64,000 nt of DNA from Candidatus Heimdallarchaeum endolithica (GTDB lineage Archaea; Asgardarchaeota; Heimdallarchaeia; Heimdallarchaeales; Heimdallarchaeaceae), in contig CP084167.1 of assembly GCA_021513715.1 (NCBI GenBank), positions 1,442,571 through 1,506,570 of the forward strand, given 5' to 3'. Both the position numbers and the translations under genes were made by a program. A model generated the notes under the pieces. That model was not told the DNA's origin. It was given only the letters and a program-made list of their open reading frames with translations, and did not search any database. This document shows positions 24,365 through 33,476 of this stretch, in pieces (position 1 is the stretch's first letter; every line of letters starts with the position of its first letter).

Positions 24365-25600
24365 ATGAATACTGTGTATGGTACTTTAATTTTACATGCA
24401 AACCTTCAATATGCAGAAATAGCAAAATCTGAAATACCAAATGTGGTCAATAGGAGTTATATTCCTGTAATTTCAGAACTGATTGATAAACCTAAAGTTC
24501 AAGTTGCTTTCAACTTTACAGGAGTAACTTTAGAGATTTTGAGTAATGAATATCATGAAGTTATTGATCTTTTAAAAGAAGGAATAAAGAAAAAGAAGTT
24601 TGAGTTAACTGGTTGTGGATATTCACATCCCATATTACCTCTTCTTCCTATTAATGACATAAAAAAACAAATAGAATACAATGAAGCTGTACTTAAAGAT
24701 GTTCTCAGCTATAAGCCCACAGGGTTTTGGCTACCAGAATTGGCTTACGACCCCACTTTACCTAGAATATTGAAAGAATATGGTTATTCATACATTTTCA
24801 TTGATGATGATTTGTATTCCAACAGTGAAGAATTAAAGAATATTGCTAACCCCTATAATTATCTCAGACCCAATTTAGAAGCTTTCATTTCCGAATTTCT
24901 TAAAACTAAAAGTTTGGTGAAAAAGTTTTTCCAATTCATTAAAATCAAAAAAGAGATACTTGATAGATGTAAAAAACAAGACTTTTATCCTGTTGAATTA
25001 AAAGGAGTAGGAGACACGATCACAGGGATTAGAGCACCAAGAGCATGGTTTGTGCTAACTTATTCTGCATTAATGAACTATCCTACAATTAATATTAATA
25101 CTATCAAAAAAATGCTTTCTTATCAAAAAAACAAAAATGGATTAATAGTTCTTTATGCAATGGATCTTGAGTTTTTTGGTTATAGAAGTTACATTGATGG
25201 ACATTTAGTTGATCACAAAGACTTGGGAAATATGTTAAGTAAATTAGCAAAAAATGACGAATTTAAATTAATTTTACCGAGTGATTATCTTCAGAAATTT
25301 AAACCAAAGAAAATAGGTTATATGAGAACAGGTAGTTGGGCACCATATGGTTCACTAGATATTTGGACAAAAGATGAAGACAATAAGAAACTAGAAAGAT
25401 TATGTGAGGATGTTCGGATGTATTTAAATCATCTTCCCCCTTCAGAAGAAAAAGAGAAAATATGGAAGTTACTATTACTCGCTGAAAATTCTGATGGAAG
25501 AGGATGGGATCCAATTCCAGAGAGAAGATTAGATTGTTTCTCTTATGCAGTGGAAGCGTTAAACAGAGCAAAAAAAGAGTACGAAGACACTATACTTTAA
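24365..25600 (+). CDS. Glycoside hydrolase family 57 protein
   Basis: A 411-residue protein with GH57 motifs: an N-terminal strand ending in LILHANLQY, VAFNFTGVTLEIL, the TGCGYSHPILPLL segment, and the nucleophile E125 in GFWLPELAYDP. The acid/base Asp is D267 in AMDLEFFGYRS. GH57 enzymes act on alpha-glucans (amylases, branching enzymes, amylopullulanases) or, less often, alpha-galactosides. This one is about the size of a minimal catalytic domain and has no signal peptide, so it probably acts on intracellular glycogen-like polymer or oligosaccharides. It lies divergent from disrupted galT and close to galactokinase, so a role in galactose-containing sugars is possible but unproven. Confidence 0.85.
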   Translation: MNTVYGTLILHANLQYAEIAKSEIPNVVNRSYIPVISELIDKPKVQVAFNFTGVTLEILSNEYHEVIDLLKEGIKKKKFELTGCGYSHPILPLLPINDIKKQIEYNEAVLKDVLSYKPTGFWLPELAYDPTLPRILKEYGYSYIFIDDDLYSNSEELKNIANPYNYLRPNLEAFISEFLKTKSLVKKFFQFIKIKKEILDRCKKQDFYPVELKGVGDTITGIRAPRAWFVLTYSALMNYPTININTIKKMLSYQKNKNGLIVLYAMDLEFFGYRSYIDGHLVDHKDLGNMLSKLAKNDEFKLILPSDYLQKFKPKKIGYMRTGSWAPYGSLDIWTKDEDNKKLERLCEDVRMYLNHLPPSEEKEKIWKLLLLAENSDGRGWDPIPERRLDCFSYAVEALNRAKKEYEDTIL

Positions 25601-25619
25601 TTTATATTGCGTTCTAGAG

Positions 25620-26480
25620 TTACTCTTTATAATTAATTATTGCTTCTGCAACTCTTATTGCTTCAAGAGTTTCTTTTACATCATGAGTTCTAAAGACATG
25701 AGCTGAATTAATCAAAGCGACGACAGAAGCACCTATTGAACCATACAATCTGTCTTCAGGAGGAGCATTATTCAATATCTTTCCGATAGATGTCTTTCTA
25801 CTAATTCCCACATAAATTGGTTTTTCAAGGGTTCTAAATTCTTTTAATTTCTTAATTATTAGATAGTCATGATGGTAGTCTCTAGCTTCCCATGAACCTA
25901 TCCCAGGATCAACAGAAATTTTATTCTTATTTATCCCAGCGTCTAAGCCTACATTAAGAGATTTTTTTAATTCTTGAATTATTTCTGGGATTAAGAAGAC
26001 ATCTCCAGGTTCTTTTCTTGCAGCCATTAGTACTGCTGAAGCGTCATAATCAGCTATTAAGTCAGCAAGTTTAGGGTCTTTTTTAAATCCAGAAATATCA
26101 TTAATTATTTGTACTCCTCTTTTTAGCGCAAGTTCGGCTACATTATATCTCATTGTATCAACAGAAACTTCAACATTAGAATAACTTGAAACCACATCTA
26201 ACACGACATGAAGAGCGTTTTTAATCATTTCTTGTTCTGTTAAAGCATCGACTCTCCCTTCTCCCCCATAAATTTGAATGGGTCGAGTAGACTGAGCACC
26301 AATATCAATGCAAGAAGCTTCATCATTGATCATTTGCATTGTAACTTTTCCAAGTTCTTCTTTGGAAGTTTTTATTGACCCCTTATAAAATGAAGCTTCT
26401 GAAATATTTATTATTCCAACAATACAAGCAGGAAGTCCATCACCGACTTCAATTTTTCCTAAATAACCTTTAATACTCAT
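25620..26480 (-). CDS. folP: Dihydropteroate synthase-like enzyme
   Basis: A 286-residue TIM-barrel protein of the pterin-binding family. Motifs in order: VGIINISEASFYKG near the N-terminus (the MGILNxTPDSF equivalent), IDIGAQSTRP, VSVDTMRYNVAELAL, INDISGFK, ISVDPGIGSW and VGISRKTSIGKI. It condenses a pterin diphosphate with an aromatic amine. In archaea with tetrahydromethanopterin-type cofactors the acceptor is a ribofuranosylaniline derivative rather than p-aminobenzoate. The gene overlaps the CofE-like ligase gene by 11 bases, so the two are cotranscribed and may act in one cofactor pathway. DHPS is certain as a family; the exact amine is not. Confidence 0.88.
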   Translation of the reverse strand: MSIKGYLGKIEVGDGLPACIVGIINISEASFYKGSIKTSKEELGKVTMQMINDEASCIDIGAQSTRPIQIYGGEGRVDALTEQEMIKNALHVVLDVVSSYSNVEVSVDTMRYNVAELALKRGVQIINDISGFKKDPKLADLIADYDASAVLMAARKEPGDVFLIPEIIQELKKSLNVGLDAGINKNKISVDPGIGSWEARDYHHDYLIIKKLKEFRTLEKPIYVGISRKTSIGKILNNAPPEDRLYGSIGASVVALINSAHVFRTHDVKETLEAIRVAEAIINYKE

Positions 26481-27288
26481 CTTTTTCTTTCTCCACTTTT
26501 TCTTGTATACAGCTGAATAAAGGACCTATAAACATGCAATTTTTTGCAGAGATAAGTTTATTTATATTTTTCTCGTCCTTATCTTCAATCTTTATCATTG
26601 GATATCCTCTAATAATTACAAAAGGTATTTGTTCATTGGTTTCTCCCATTAATAGTTCAGCAGCTGTAGCTAGTTGATCAGCAACAGCTCTTTGAGTGAT
26701 ATGCATTTCTCTATTAAAGAGATCTTTTCTTCCTCTCTCATCAAGAATTGCCTCAAACCCATAAGTTCCTAAAGCACATCCTACTGTTCCTAATCTCATA
26801 GGCATAGTTCTAGAGTCAGCAATAATAACTCCTATCTCTTTTTTTGTGATTTTTGTTAATGCATCATGAATCCTTTTTGCAGATTTTTTACTATCTTTTG
26901 GAAGAAGGACCACTCTTTTTTCTCCTACATTTGATTGGTCAGCTCCAGCATTAGCTAGTAACCCATATTCATTATACGTTGTTATTGCTCCTGGAACAGT
27001 TCCAATGTAATTATAATTACATTCCTCTAGAATTATTTGTGCGAACTCAGCAGGCATTTTTGCTTTTTCTGCTATTTTTCTTGCAATAGGTTTTACTCTT
27101 TGTTCAATATCATTAAAATCTACAACATTCTTCTCTGAAAATGAGACAACTTTACTTGCAAATACTATAATATCATTATTTTCTATTTTCTCATTTTTCT
27201 TTTCCAATGATTTTAGAAAAATATCAATTAGATCATCACCAACAGCTATAATTTTTACTGCTGGTATTGGAATAATTTCTATGTTCAT
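26470..27288 (-). CDS. cofE: CofE-like gamma-glutamyl ligase (F420-0 or tetrahydropterin)
   Basis: A 272-residue member of the F420-0:gamma-glutamyl ligase (CofE/FbiB N-domain) family. Recognisable segments are DIIVFASKVVSFSEKNVV, YNEYGLLANAGADQSNVG, VIIADSRTMPMRLGTVGCALG and ITQRAVADQLATAAELLMG, which line the GTP/metal site. CofE adds gamma-linked glutamates to coenzyme F420-0 with GTP. Relatives of CofE have been suspected to glutamylate other cofactors. The 11-base overlap with dihydropteroate synthase is notable, since F420 and pterin pathways are distinct. This copy might serve a tetrahydropterin. The symbol is by family only. Confidence 0.85.
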   Translation of the reverse strand: MNIEIIPIPAVKIIAVGDDLIDIFLKSLEKKNEKIENNDIIVFASKVVSFSEKNVVDFNDIEQRVKPIARKIAEKAKMPAEFAQIILEECNYNYIGTVPGAITTYNEYGLLANAGADQSNVGEKRVVLLPKDSKKSAKRIHDALTKITKKEIGVIIADSRTMPMRLGTVGCALGTYGFEAILDERGRKDLFNREMHITQRAVADQLATAAELLMGETNEQIPFVIIRGYPMIKIEDKDEKNINKLISAKNCMFIGPLFSCIQEKVEKEKDEY

Positions 27289-27323
27289 TGAAATGTGAAA
27301 AAAAAGAGTAAATAAAAGAGTAT

Positions 27324-28409
27324 TTATTCTTTCTTGAAGAATTTCACTCCTTCATCAACATTGACTGCCCATACAGGCAAAGATAATTCATTTCTTAATT
27401 TAGAAGCGATAGAATCCTTTTCATCATTATATGTTAGAATAACTACACATCCTCCGAGACCAGCTCCTGTTAACTTTCCTCCTAAAGCTCCAAATTTTAT
27501 TCCGAGATTAACTATTTTGTCTAATATGGGGAGAGAAACACCTATTCCTTCTCTTAATGCAGTTTGTTGAGATGTTAGTAAAGAGCCTAAAAACTTTAGA
27601 TCTGGATTGTATTTACTTAACTCAACTTCTGCTTTCTCTGTATCATCTCTAATTGAAACAATAGCTTTCAACAATTCATAGTCAGTAGAACTAAATTCTA
27701 GCTTATACTTTTCTAGTTGTTCCATTGTTATTTCTCTTATAGAAGTTGAACTTTTCTTGAAAAGATCGAAGACTACTTTTTTGCTTTTAGTTACAATTTT
27801 ACTATGTACATCATTAGTTTTTTTAGGAACACAACTATTTACTACTACTATTCCAAGATCTGGATGATCAAATATTTGAAATTTAACTTTATTCTCGTCT
27901 TTTAAGTCTAAACTTATAATTGAACCTATTGCAGATGAATATTGATCCATTTTTCCACACGGAATTTTAAGTATATCATGTTCAGCAATATAAGCCAGTT
28001 CTGCAACAGTTTGGTGATCTATTTTTATATTGGAAGAATGAGCTATCAAACTTATCCAACCGACAAGTAATGCAGCTGAACTAGATAGTCCACTTTCTAG
28101 AGGTATCTCACTTGAAATTTCAACATCTAAAGGAACAAAATTTTCATCCGGGAATTGTTTTTTTAAACTCAAATATCCAGCTTCTAGATAAGAAAGAAAA
28201 GAAGAGTTAGCAGATAATTCATTTAAAGAAGTTGGAATGATTACAGATTGCTGCAAATCTAGCGATTTCACACGATAACACAATTGTTCTGTGCTATTGG
28301 CATAAAATAAAAGGCGTAAGTTTATTGCTGCAGGGATTACTTTTAATTGCAAGTAATCTTGATGTTCTCCAAATAAACACACTCTAGCAGGAGCAGATGC
28401 AAATAACAT
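27324..28409 (-). CDS. galK: Galactokinase-like GHMP kinase
   Basis: A 361-residue GHMP-superfamily kinase. Motif 1 is APARVCLFGEHQDY (6-19), whose GEHxDY form is typical of galactokinase. Motif 2 is PLESGLSSSAALLVG (about 103-117), and motif 3 is GGKLTGAGLGGCVVIL near 320-336. CGKMDQYSSAIG matches the catalytic-base region of galactokinase. It phosphorylates galactose at O1 with ATP. Arabinokinase or another sugar-1-kinase is possible given divergence in the sugar site. With galT broken by the TnpB insertion, galactose-1-phosphate would need another route. It is cotranscribed upstream of the CofE-like gene (35-base gap). Confidence 0.8.
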   Translation of the reverse strand: MLFASAPARVCLFGEHQDYLQLKVIPAAINLRLLFYANSTEQLCYRVKSLDLQQSVIIPTSLNELSANSSFLSYLEAGYLSLKKQFPDENFVPLDVEISSEIPLESGLSSSAALLVGWISLIAHSSNIKIDHQTVAELAYIAEHDILKIPCGKMDQYSSAIGSIISLDLKDENKVKFQIFDHPDLGIVVVNSCVPKKTNDVHSKIVTKSKKVVFDLFKKSSTSIREITMEQLEKYKLEFSSTDYELLKAIVSIRDDTEKAEVELSKYNPDLKFLGSLLTSQQTALREGIGVSLPILDKIVNLGIKFGALGGKLTGAGLGGCVVILTYNDEKDSIASKLRNELSLPVWAVNVDEGVKFFKKE

Positions 28410-28531
28410 TAGATTTGAAATCTGTAGACAGCTATTAAGTTTTTCTAAAAAATAATATCTAAATTAATAACTTCTGTCCTTAAAGGAACTAGAAAAACTA
28501 ATAAAGATAGACTCTTCAAGTCATACAACAA

Positions 28532-29734
28532 ATGAAAATTTTGGAAAATCTCTTCAATGTCAATCTTTACTTAAATAAGGAAAATATTGATATAAGAAGT
28601 AAAGAACCACTACGAGATCCGTGGGTACAAATTTACATTCCTGAGCTTTATATAACGTCTGAGAGAATAAATAAAGGCGTTGCAGACATTATTGAAAAAG
28701 TTTTAATTGGAAATTGTATATGTTCTATAATTGGAGATTTTAAATCTGGAAAAACTTATTTAGCAAAACTTTTAGCTGAAGGTTTCAAACAAAGTCTCCA
28801 TGAATATTGTTCATACAACAAATTCTATGTTATTTTTTTAACTCCTGATAACTTTCCAGAAAGATATTCACTTTCAAATTTTATGAGAATTATTTCACAA
28901 GAAGTTTTGGGAAAATATTATCAAAGTAAAGAAAAAATTATTGTTGAACTCAAAAAACACATCTCAGAAGAAAACGCATTACTAATTATATTCATTGATA
29001 ATTTTACTAAAGAATCGCTTTTACAGATTCTAAGTGATAGTTTAAAACTAACAAAGTTATTGAAAAATCATTATTCATGTATTTTCAGCTGCAGTCGTTC
29101 TGATTACGAACTATGTACACAATCCTTAGGACAAAGGCTTACTTCAACATGTACATCATGTTTTCATATTCCAAGTTTTGATTTAGAACAAACCTCAAAA
29201 TTATTACAGACAAGATTAAACTATGCGTACATGAAATCAAACATTGAGGTATCAAACATCTTTGATAAAGATGTATTGGAGAAAGCATGGATATATTCTG
29301 ATGGAAATCCGTGGATATTACTGGCTTTATTCTCAGACTCTTTTGCATATGCTAAATCAGTAGGAGCAAATAAAGTTACTGAAAAACATTTAGACAAAGT
29401 GCACTCACTATTTTCTAGAAAGAGATTCATAGGAGATTTAGATAATGGAGGAGATAAATTCCTAATAAAACAAGCTCTAAATGAATTTCCAAATAGAGAA
29501 AGGCAAGTTTGTGAGTTTTTATTGTATAAAGATGCTACAGCAAAAGAAATTACAAAACATTTATACGGAGATATTAAAACTCAAGAATATAGAACAAAAT
29601 ACATGGGTACAAAGTCCTTTATCAGGAGATTGAGAGATAAAAATATGATTGTAATAAAAGGAAAAAGAGGGAGAGCACTTCTATTTGGTATAAATCCAAA
29701 TCTTAAAGCTTATTTACAAGAAAAAAAAGTGTAA
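28532..29734 (+). CDS. AAA/STAND-type ATPase with C-terminal winged helix
   Basis: A 400-residue protein. The P-loop is GDFKSGKT (68-75), the Walker B region is LLIIFIDNF (about 149-157), and a sensor-1-like IFSCSRSD follows. The C-terminal 100 residues (NEFPNRERQVCEFLLYKDA, then TKSFIRRLRDKNMIVIKGK) look like a winged-helix DNA-binding domain. The layout resembles archaeal Orc1/Cdc6-like or ATPase_2/STAND proteins, but the initiator-specific motif and typical ORC winged helix are not clear, so I do not call it cdc6. It stands alone and divergent from galactokinase. It may be a nucleic-acid-associated switch ATPase. Confidence 0.65.
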   Translation: MKILENLFNVNLYLNKENIDIRSKEPLRDPWVQIYIPELYITSERINKGVADIIEKVLIGNCICSIIGDFKSGKTYLAKLLAEGFKQSLHEYCSYNKFYVIFLTPDNFPERYSLSNFMRIISQEVLGKYYQSKEKIIVELKKHISEENALLIIFIDNFTKESLLQILSDSLKLTKLLKNHYSCIFSCSRSDYELCTQSLGQRLTSTCTSCFHIPSFDLEQTSKLLQTRLNYAYMKSNIEVSNIFDKDVLEKAWIYSDGNPWILLALFSDSFAYAKSVGANKVTEKHLDKVHSLFSRKRFIGDLDNGGDKFLIKQALNEFPNRERQVCEFLLYKDATAKEITKHLYGDIKTQEYRTKYMGTKSFIRRLRDKNMIVIKGKRGRALLFGINPNLKAYLQEKKV

Positions 29735-29739
29735 AAACT

Positions 29740-30873
29740 CTATTTCTTTCTCCCTAAAAAGGGACGTAAAACTAAAGCTAGTATAAACACTACTATTAAG
29801 TTTATTAAAAGTAAGTTTGTATAGATAGTTGCTAGAACGTACCATGTTTCCATATTTAAATAGAATTCAGAGATATTTAGTTGATACCAATAGTAACTAA
29901 ATATTCCTAACACAAATGCCAAAGGAATATTTAAAGCAAAGTAACTTCCTTCGAAATCAAAAGTTAAAGTTCCTGTTGTTCCTTGAGCTCTTTGATAAAC
30001 GATTAAAGCTAGACCGATACCAATTATCATCCCCGCAATAGGTAAAACATAGAACCCATTAAGAAGAGTAAAGACAGCTAAGTTATCACTAGTTGTTTTT
30101 TGGAACACATGATTTATAAACAATAAATTATCTTCACCTATTATCTGTGTAGCTGTTTCTTGAGTAAATGTTTCATTGAACATGATGTTTATTGCTAATG
30201 TAGCTGCTAGAGCTAAAAAGATAATTATTTGCCCAATGATTTCCCTTATTTTATTTTCTATTGAAGAAGAATGAACTCTTCGTCCTAGTAGAATAAATAC
30301 AACCATATAAATTAACCCAACTATCATAACAATTAGATCAAAAAATGGAAATGAATCATACGGATTTCCTAAAGATATGTTATATACTCCATTAGCGTAA
30401 TAGGTTTGAAAAGAATTAGTAAGATATAAAAGCATATTAATTGCAGCACCAAGTATTGCTTGTAAACCAAAAACGATCCCTATCCAAGTTAGAGCTGTTT
30501 TTCCGCTCATCTCGATTGTTGCAAAAATCCCTGTGAACAATGCAACTGACAGATAAATTACGACAATGCTAATATATCCTGATGTATAGTTTCCTATTGG
30601 ACTATAGAAACATAATGATGCTGAAAGTGAAATAACTATAGAAGCGATTACGTTTTTTGCAATTGCAGAAGTTATTGCTATGATACTTATTGTAAACAAG
30701 ATTACAGCAGGAGTTATCCAGTCAGTAAATTTAGGCATTATACCTAAAAAGGGAATCAACCACTCAGTAACTACAGCTAAAGCGATTCCAATAACACTAG
30801 AAATAAGCGCTCGTTTACTGATAAATTGACCAGGGTTAAAATATTTTATTTCATTCATTTTTATCATTCCCAC
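29740..30873 (-). CDS. Polytopic membrane protein, unknown family
   Basis: A 377-residue protein with about ten predicted membrane helices, starting with SVIGIALAVVTEWLIPFLG and ending with LLLINLIVVFILALVLRPFLG. No transporter signature, catalytic motif or soluble domain is evident; a hydrophilic loop near 230-255 is the longest non-membrane stretch. It is in line with two other membrane or surface genes on the same strand (30971 and 31522), but gaps of about 100-170 bases argue for separate promoters. Unknown function. Confidence 0.65.
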   Translation of the reverse strand: MGMIKMNEIKYFNPGQFISKRALISSVIGIALAVVTEWLIPFLGIMPKFTDWITPAVILFTISIIAITSAIAKNVIASIVISLSASLCFYSPIGNYTSGYISIVVIYLSVALFTGIFATIEMSGKTALTWIGIVFGLQAILGAAINMLLYLTNSFQTYYANGVYNISLGNPYDSFPFFDLIVMIVGLIYMVVFILLGRRVHSSSIENKIREIIGQIIIFLALAATLAINIMFNETFTQETATQIIGEDNLLFINHVFQKTTSDNLAVFTLLNGFYVLPIAGMIIGIGLALIVYQRAQGTTGTLTFDFEGSYFALNIPLAFVLGIFSYYWYQLNISEFYLNMETWYVLATIYTNLLLINLIVVFILALVLRPFLGRKK

Positions 30874-30970
30874 ATTATTACTTTACTAAAGTTAAAACTA
30901 TAAAAGATAAAAAGATTTTGGAAAAAATTTAGTGAAAATTGTGCAATAATTTGTTGAACATAAGACTAGT

Positions 30971-31354
30971 TTATCTCCTATAACTATCTCCAATGCTCAT
31001 CAAGGTAGATCCAATATAAGTAAGCAATCCAGACAAGCCTGCTATCAATATTGTCCAAACTGGATCAATAACTACCCCCAATGCCTTATTGTCACTTTGC
31101 CAGATAATTAAGAACACAGTTAGTAGTATCAACGCAGCTAACATAAATCCAGTTAAAGTTAGATACGCATTTTTTTCTTTTTCTTGATATACCGCAGATA
31201 CTGAACCTAGAGAAAAACCTCCAAGAATTCCAATACCCAAGTAAAATAAGAAATACCAAAATTGGGGAGATGTAAGCTCAACTATTGTTATTATTACACC
31301 AAATATTCCTGTAGCTGTTAAAGCTCCTCCTAAAAATGCTGCTGGTTTAGGCAT
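30971..31354 (-). CDS. Small membrane protein with four helices
   Basis: A 127-residue protein that is almost entirely hydrophobic, with four predicted helices (about 6-28, 31-53, 65-87, 95-118) and short loops. GGTGATT before the ATG is a reasonable ribosome-binding site. No motif or known family is recognised. It sits between a surface PKD protein and a polytopic membrane protein on the same strand. Confidence 0.6.
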   Translation of the reverse strand: MPKPAAFLGGALTATGIFGVIITIVELTSPQFWYFLFYLGIGILGGFSLGSVSAVYQEKEKNAYLTLTGFMLAALILLTVFLIIWQSDNKALGVVIDPVWTILIAGLSGLLTYIGSTLMSIGDSYRR

Positions 31355-31521
31355 TAATAATCACCATCTTTTTATTCGCTTAATGGTAAATAGTTCCTCT
31401 TGATTTATTAATATTTCTGAATAAATCGTTCTTCTGATTTTAAAACTCGATAAAGATATCAATATACTATTAGAACATATAAAAAAGAAGTTTGTTTAGG
31501 AAAAAATAAGAAAAAAAAAGA

Positions 31522-33339
31522 TTATTTCTTCTTTTTCCAAATGAAAATCATTATACCAAGTGCAAATATTGAAAATGCCCAGGCAAATGGAGTTGTTTGT
31601 GTTGTTTCTTGTTGTAACTCAATTGAAAAGATTATAGATATAGTATTATTGTTTCCTGCTTTGTCAGTTACAACAATTTTGGCTTCAAAATCTCCTGATG
31701 AAGTATATTGATGAGAAGCAGAGTTAGAATTAGTTGCATTCCAAACTGTTCCATCTCCCCAATCAATGTAGACACAAGCTATATCAAAATTGTCTTCATA
31801 ACTGAAGAATAATTCTACATATCCATCTGTACTTTTAGATAAAGAAGTGTTAGTTGATTTTGGATCAATTAAAAGGGTTGGCATCTCAAGATCTATATAG
31901 ATTAAACTGGAAATATTTTCTGAAGTACCAAGTGTTGTCTCAACATATAATGAAACATTATATTCTTTTGATTCGTTAGCAAAACTATGAACTGTAGACA
32001 TTTTTTCAAAGTCAGTAATGTTTTCTGTTTTACCATCTCCAAAATTGAAAAATATTTCAGAGATATCCCCTTTTGCCAGTTGAATTGTATAATTGAACGT
32101 TATTGTAGTATAATTAAAGTATGTTTGGCTATAAGGAAAGAGAGTCAACACAGGTTTTGAATCATATATCTCTAACTCGTGAAACTCACCTTCTGTTTCG
32201 TTATATCTTTCACCGTAGTATAAATTAAAAGCTCTAAAACTGATAATATTTCCTTTATTGAATTTGCCTAAGTTGAATCTATATTCACGTATTGTATCAT
32301 TCCATCCATCTGAATTAGTAACATTAGTTTCATTTATCAAAACTCCATCTGTTAAATCAGTCAAAGGAACTATTTCTGTTCTATTTGTTTGACTCTCTTC
32401 AACTTTGTAACATAGACCAAATTCATCGTTCTTTGTCTCATTGAGAGTTCTTAAAATCACAGTTACATCGTCAATATCAGTATAATAATCGCTTTCTTCA
32501 GGCAGTGATTCAAAGTAAAAACCATTTTGTATTTTATATACTTGCAACTCTCCTGTTTCTGCGTTTAAGTCCCATCCAGCAGAGTTGTTTGCAACAAAAT
32601 AGATCATTCGTTCTGTAAGGTTAAAAGATATTGTATAAACAGGGAATCCTGTTCCAGTATCATTTGTTTCATAGTCCATATCAAGAAAAGTTACTCCATC
32701 ATAATTGGTCAAGCTCCCATTAGAAATTCGATCTCTATAGACAGAAAGTGCTAATGTTACTTTATCTGTTGGATTACCATTTCTCACAATATATTTTAAA
32801 GTGATTGTTTGGTTAAGATCAGCTAAAAATGTATTAGTACCTACTTTTGGTAATGAAATAATTTCTTCGTCCAGATATGGAGGATGAACACTATTACGAG
32901 CATAAATATAATGCCATGCATCCACATGATTGAAGACTGATAATTCTTCATAAGTTCCATTTGTAATTTCTCCACTCCAAGCATATCCCTTGAATTTTGT
33001 ATTTTCTGTTAAGTTAAAAACACCACTATAGTAGGATAGATCTCTATAGGAATGAGAATAATTTAGTGCTAATGCTGAATTTAAATCTGTTGTTAAACCT
33101 GACCCTTCACCAACGAGAAATACTCCATCGATACCAGCGAATCTTGGGACAGTATAATTTACTGTAATTAAAGTCCCATTATCAAGAGAGAAACCTGCGG
33201 GAGTATATTCTTTTAATTTTGGTGCAGGAACATTGTTCGCTGAAATTTTTATTGTTTGGTTAAATACAACCATCATTGATAATGAAATAACTAATACAAG
33301 TATCAACGTACCTTCTTTTCTCTTATTCATACTCTTCAC
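31522..33339 (-). CDS. Cell-surface protein with PKD domains and C-terminal anchor
   Basis: A 605-residue secreted protein: signal peptide (about 8-32), beta-rich ectodomain, and C-terminal helix (PFAWAFSIFALGIMIFIW) followed by KKKK. Two PKD-type beta-sandwiches lie at about 415-490 (FFNFGDGKTENI) and 500-580 (IDWGDGTVWNATNSNSASH). Two or three less typical beta domains precede them. Many N-x-S/T sites suggest glycosylation. PKD domains mediate adhesion or scaffold extracellular enzymes in archaea. No catalytic motif is present. It is probably one of several envelope proteins in this organism. Confidence 0.75.
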   Translation of the reverse strand: MKSMNKRKEGTLILVLVISLSMMVVFNQTIKISANNVPAPKLKEYTPAGFSLDNGTLITVNYTVPRFAGIDGVFLVGEGSGLTTDLNSALALNYSHSYRDLSYYSGVFNLTENTKFKGYAWSGEITNGTYEELSVFNHVDAWHYIYARNSVHPPYLDEEIISLPKVGTNTFLADLNQTITLKYIVRNGNPTDKVTLALSVYRDRISNGSLTNYDGVTFLDMDYETNDTGTGFPVYTISFNLTERMIYFVANNSAGWDLNAETGELQVYKIQNGFYFESLPEESDYYTDIDDVTVILRTLNETKNDEFGLCYKVEESQTNRTEIVPLTDLTDGVLINETNVTNSDGWNDTIREYRFNLGKFNKGNIISFRAFNLYYGERYNETEGEFHELEIYDSKPVLTLFPYSQTYFNYTTITFNYTIQLAKGDISEIFFNFGDGKTENITDFEKMSTVHSFANESKEYNVSLYVETTLGTSENISSLIYIDLEMPTLLIDPKSTNTSLSKSTDGYVELFFSYEDNFDIACVYIDWGDGTVWNATNSNSASHQYTSSGDFEAKIVVTDKAGNNNTISIIFSIELQQETTQTTPFAWAFSIFALGIMIFIWKKKK

Positions 33340-33420
33340 TCAAACATTGCTTGGCTTTCTATTAGATAAGTATTTTTATTCTTTTTGTCTTGAACTTAAT
33401 TTTGTTATTTATCCAAATAT

Positions 33421-33472
33421 AAAAATATAAATAAATATCTCCGAAAGGGATGTAAGGACTTATTTAAGGTGG
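33421..33472 (+). promoter_or_regulatory. TATA-like box and ribosome-binding site of glnA
   Basis: AAAAATATAAATAAATAT at 33421-33438 is a good box A. AGGTGG at 33467-33472 sits 4 bases before the glnA ATG. Both agree with the chosen start. Confidence 0.6.
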
Positions 33473-33476
33473 AAAA

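Noticed and set aside
27324..28409. Mevalonate kinase identity for the GHMP kinase
   Set aside because: The first motif is GEHQDY, as in galactokinase, rather than GEHAVV, and the MDQYSSAIG region also fits galactokinase.
28532..29734. Orc1/Cdc6 replication initiator and an origin near it
   Set aside because: Walker motifs and a winged helix are present, but the typical Cdc6 sensor and origin-repeat features are not; I saw no origin-like repeated boxes around it.
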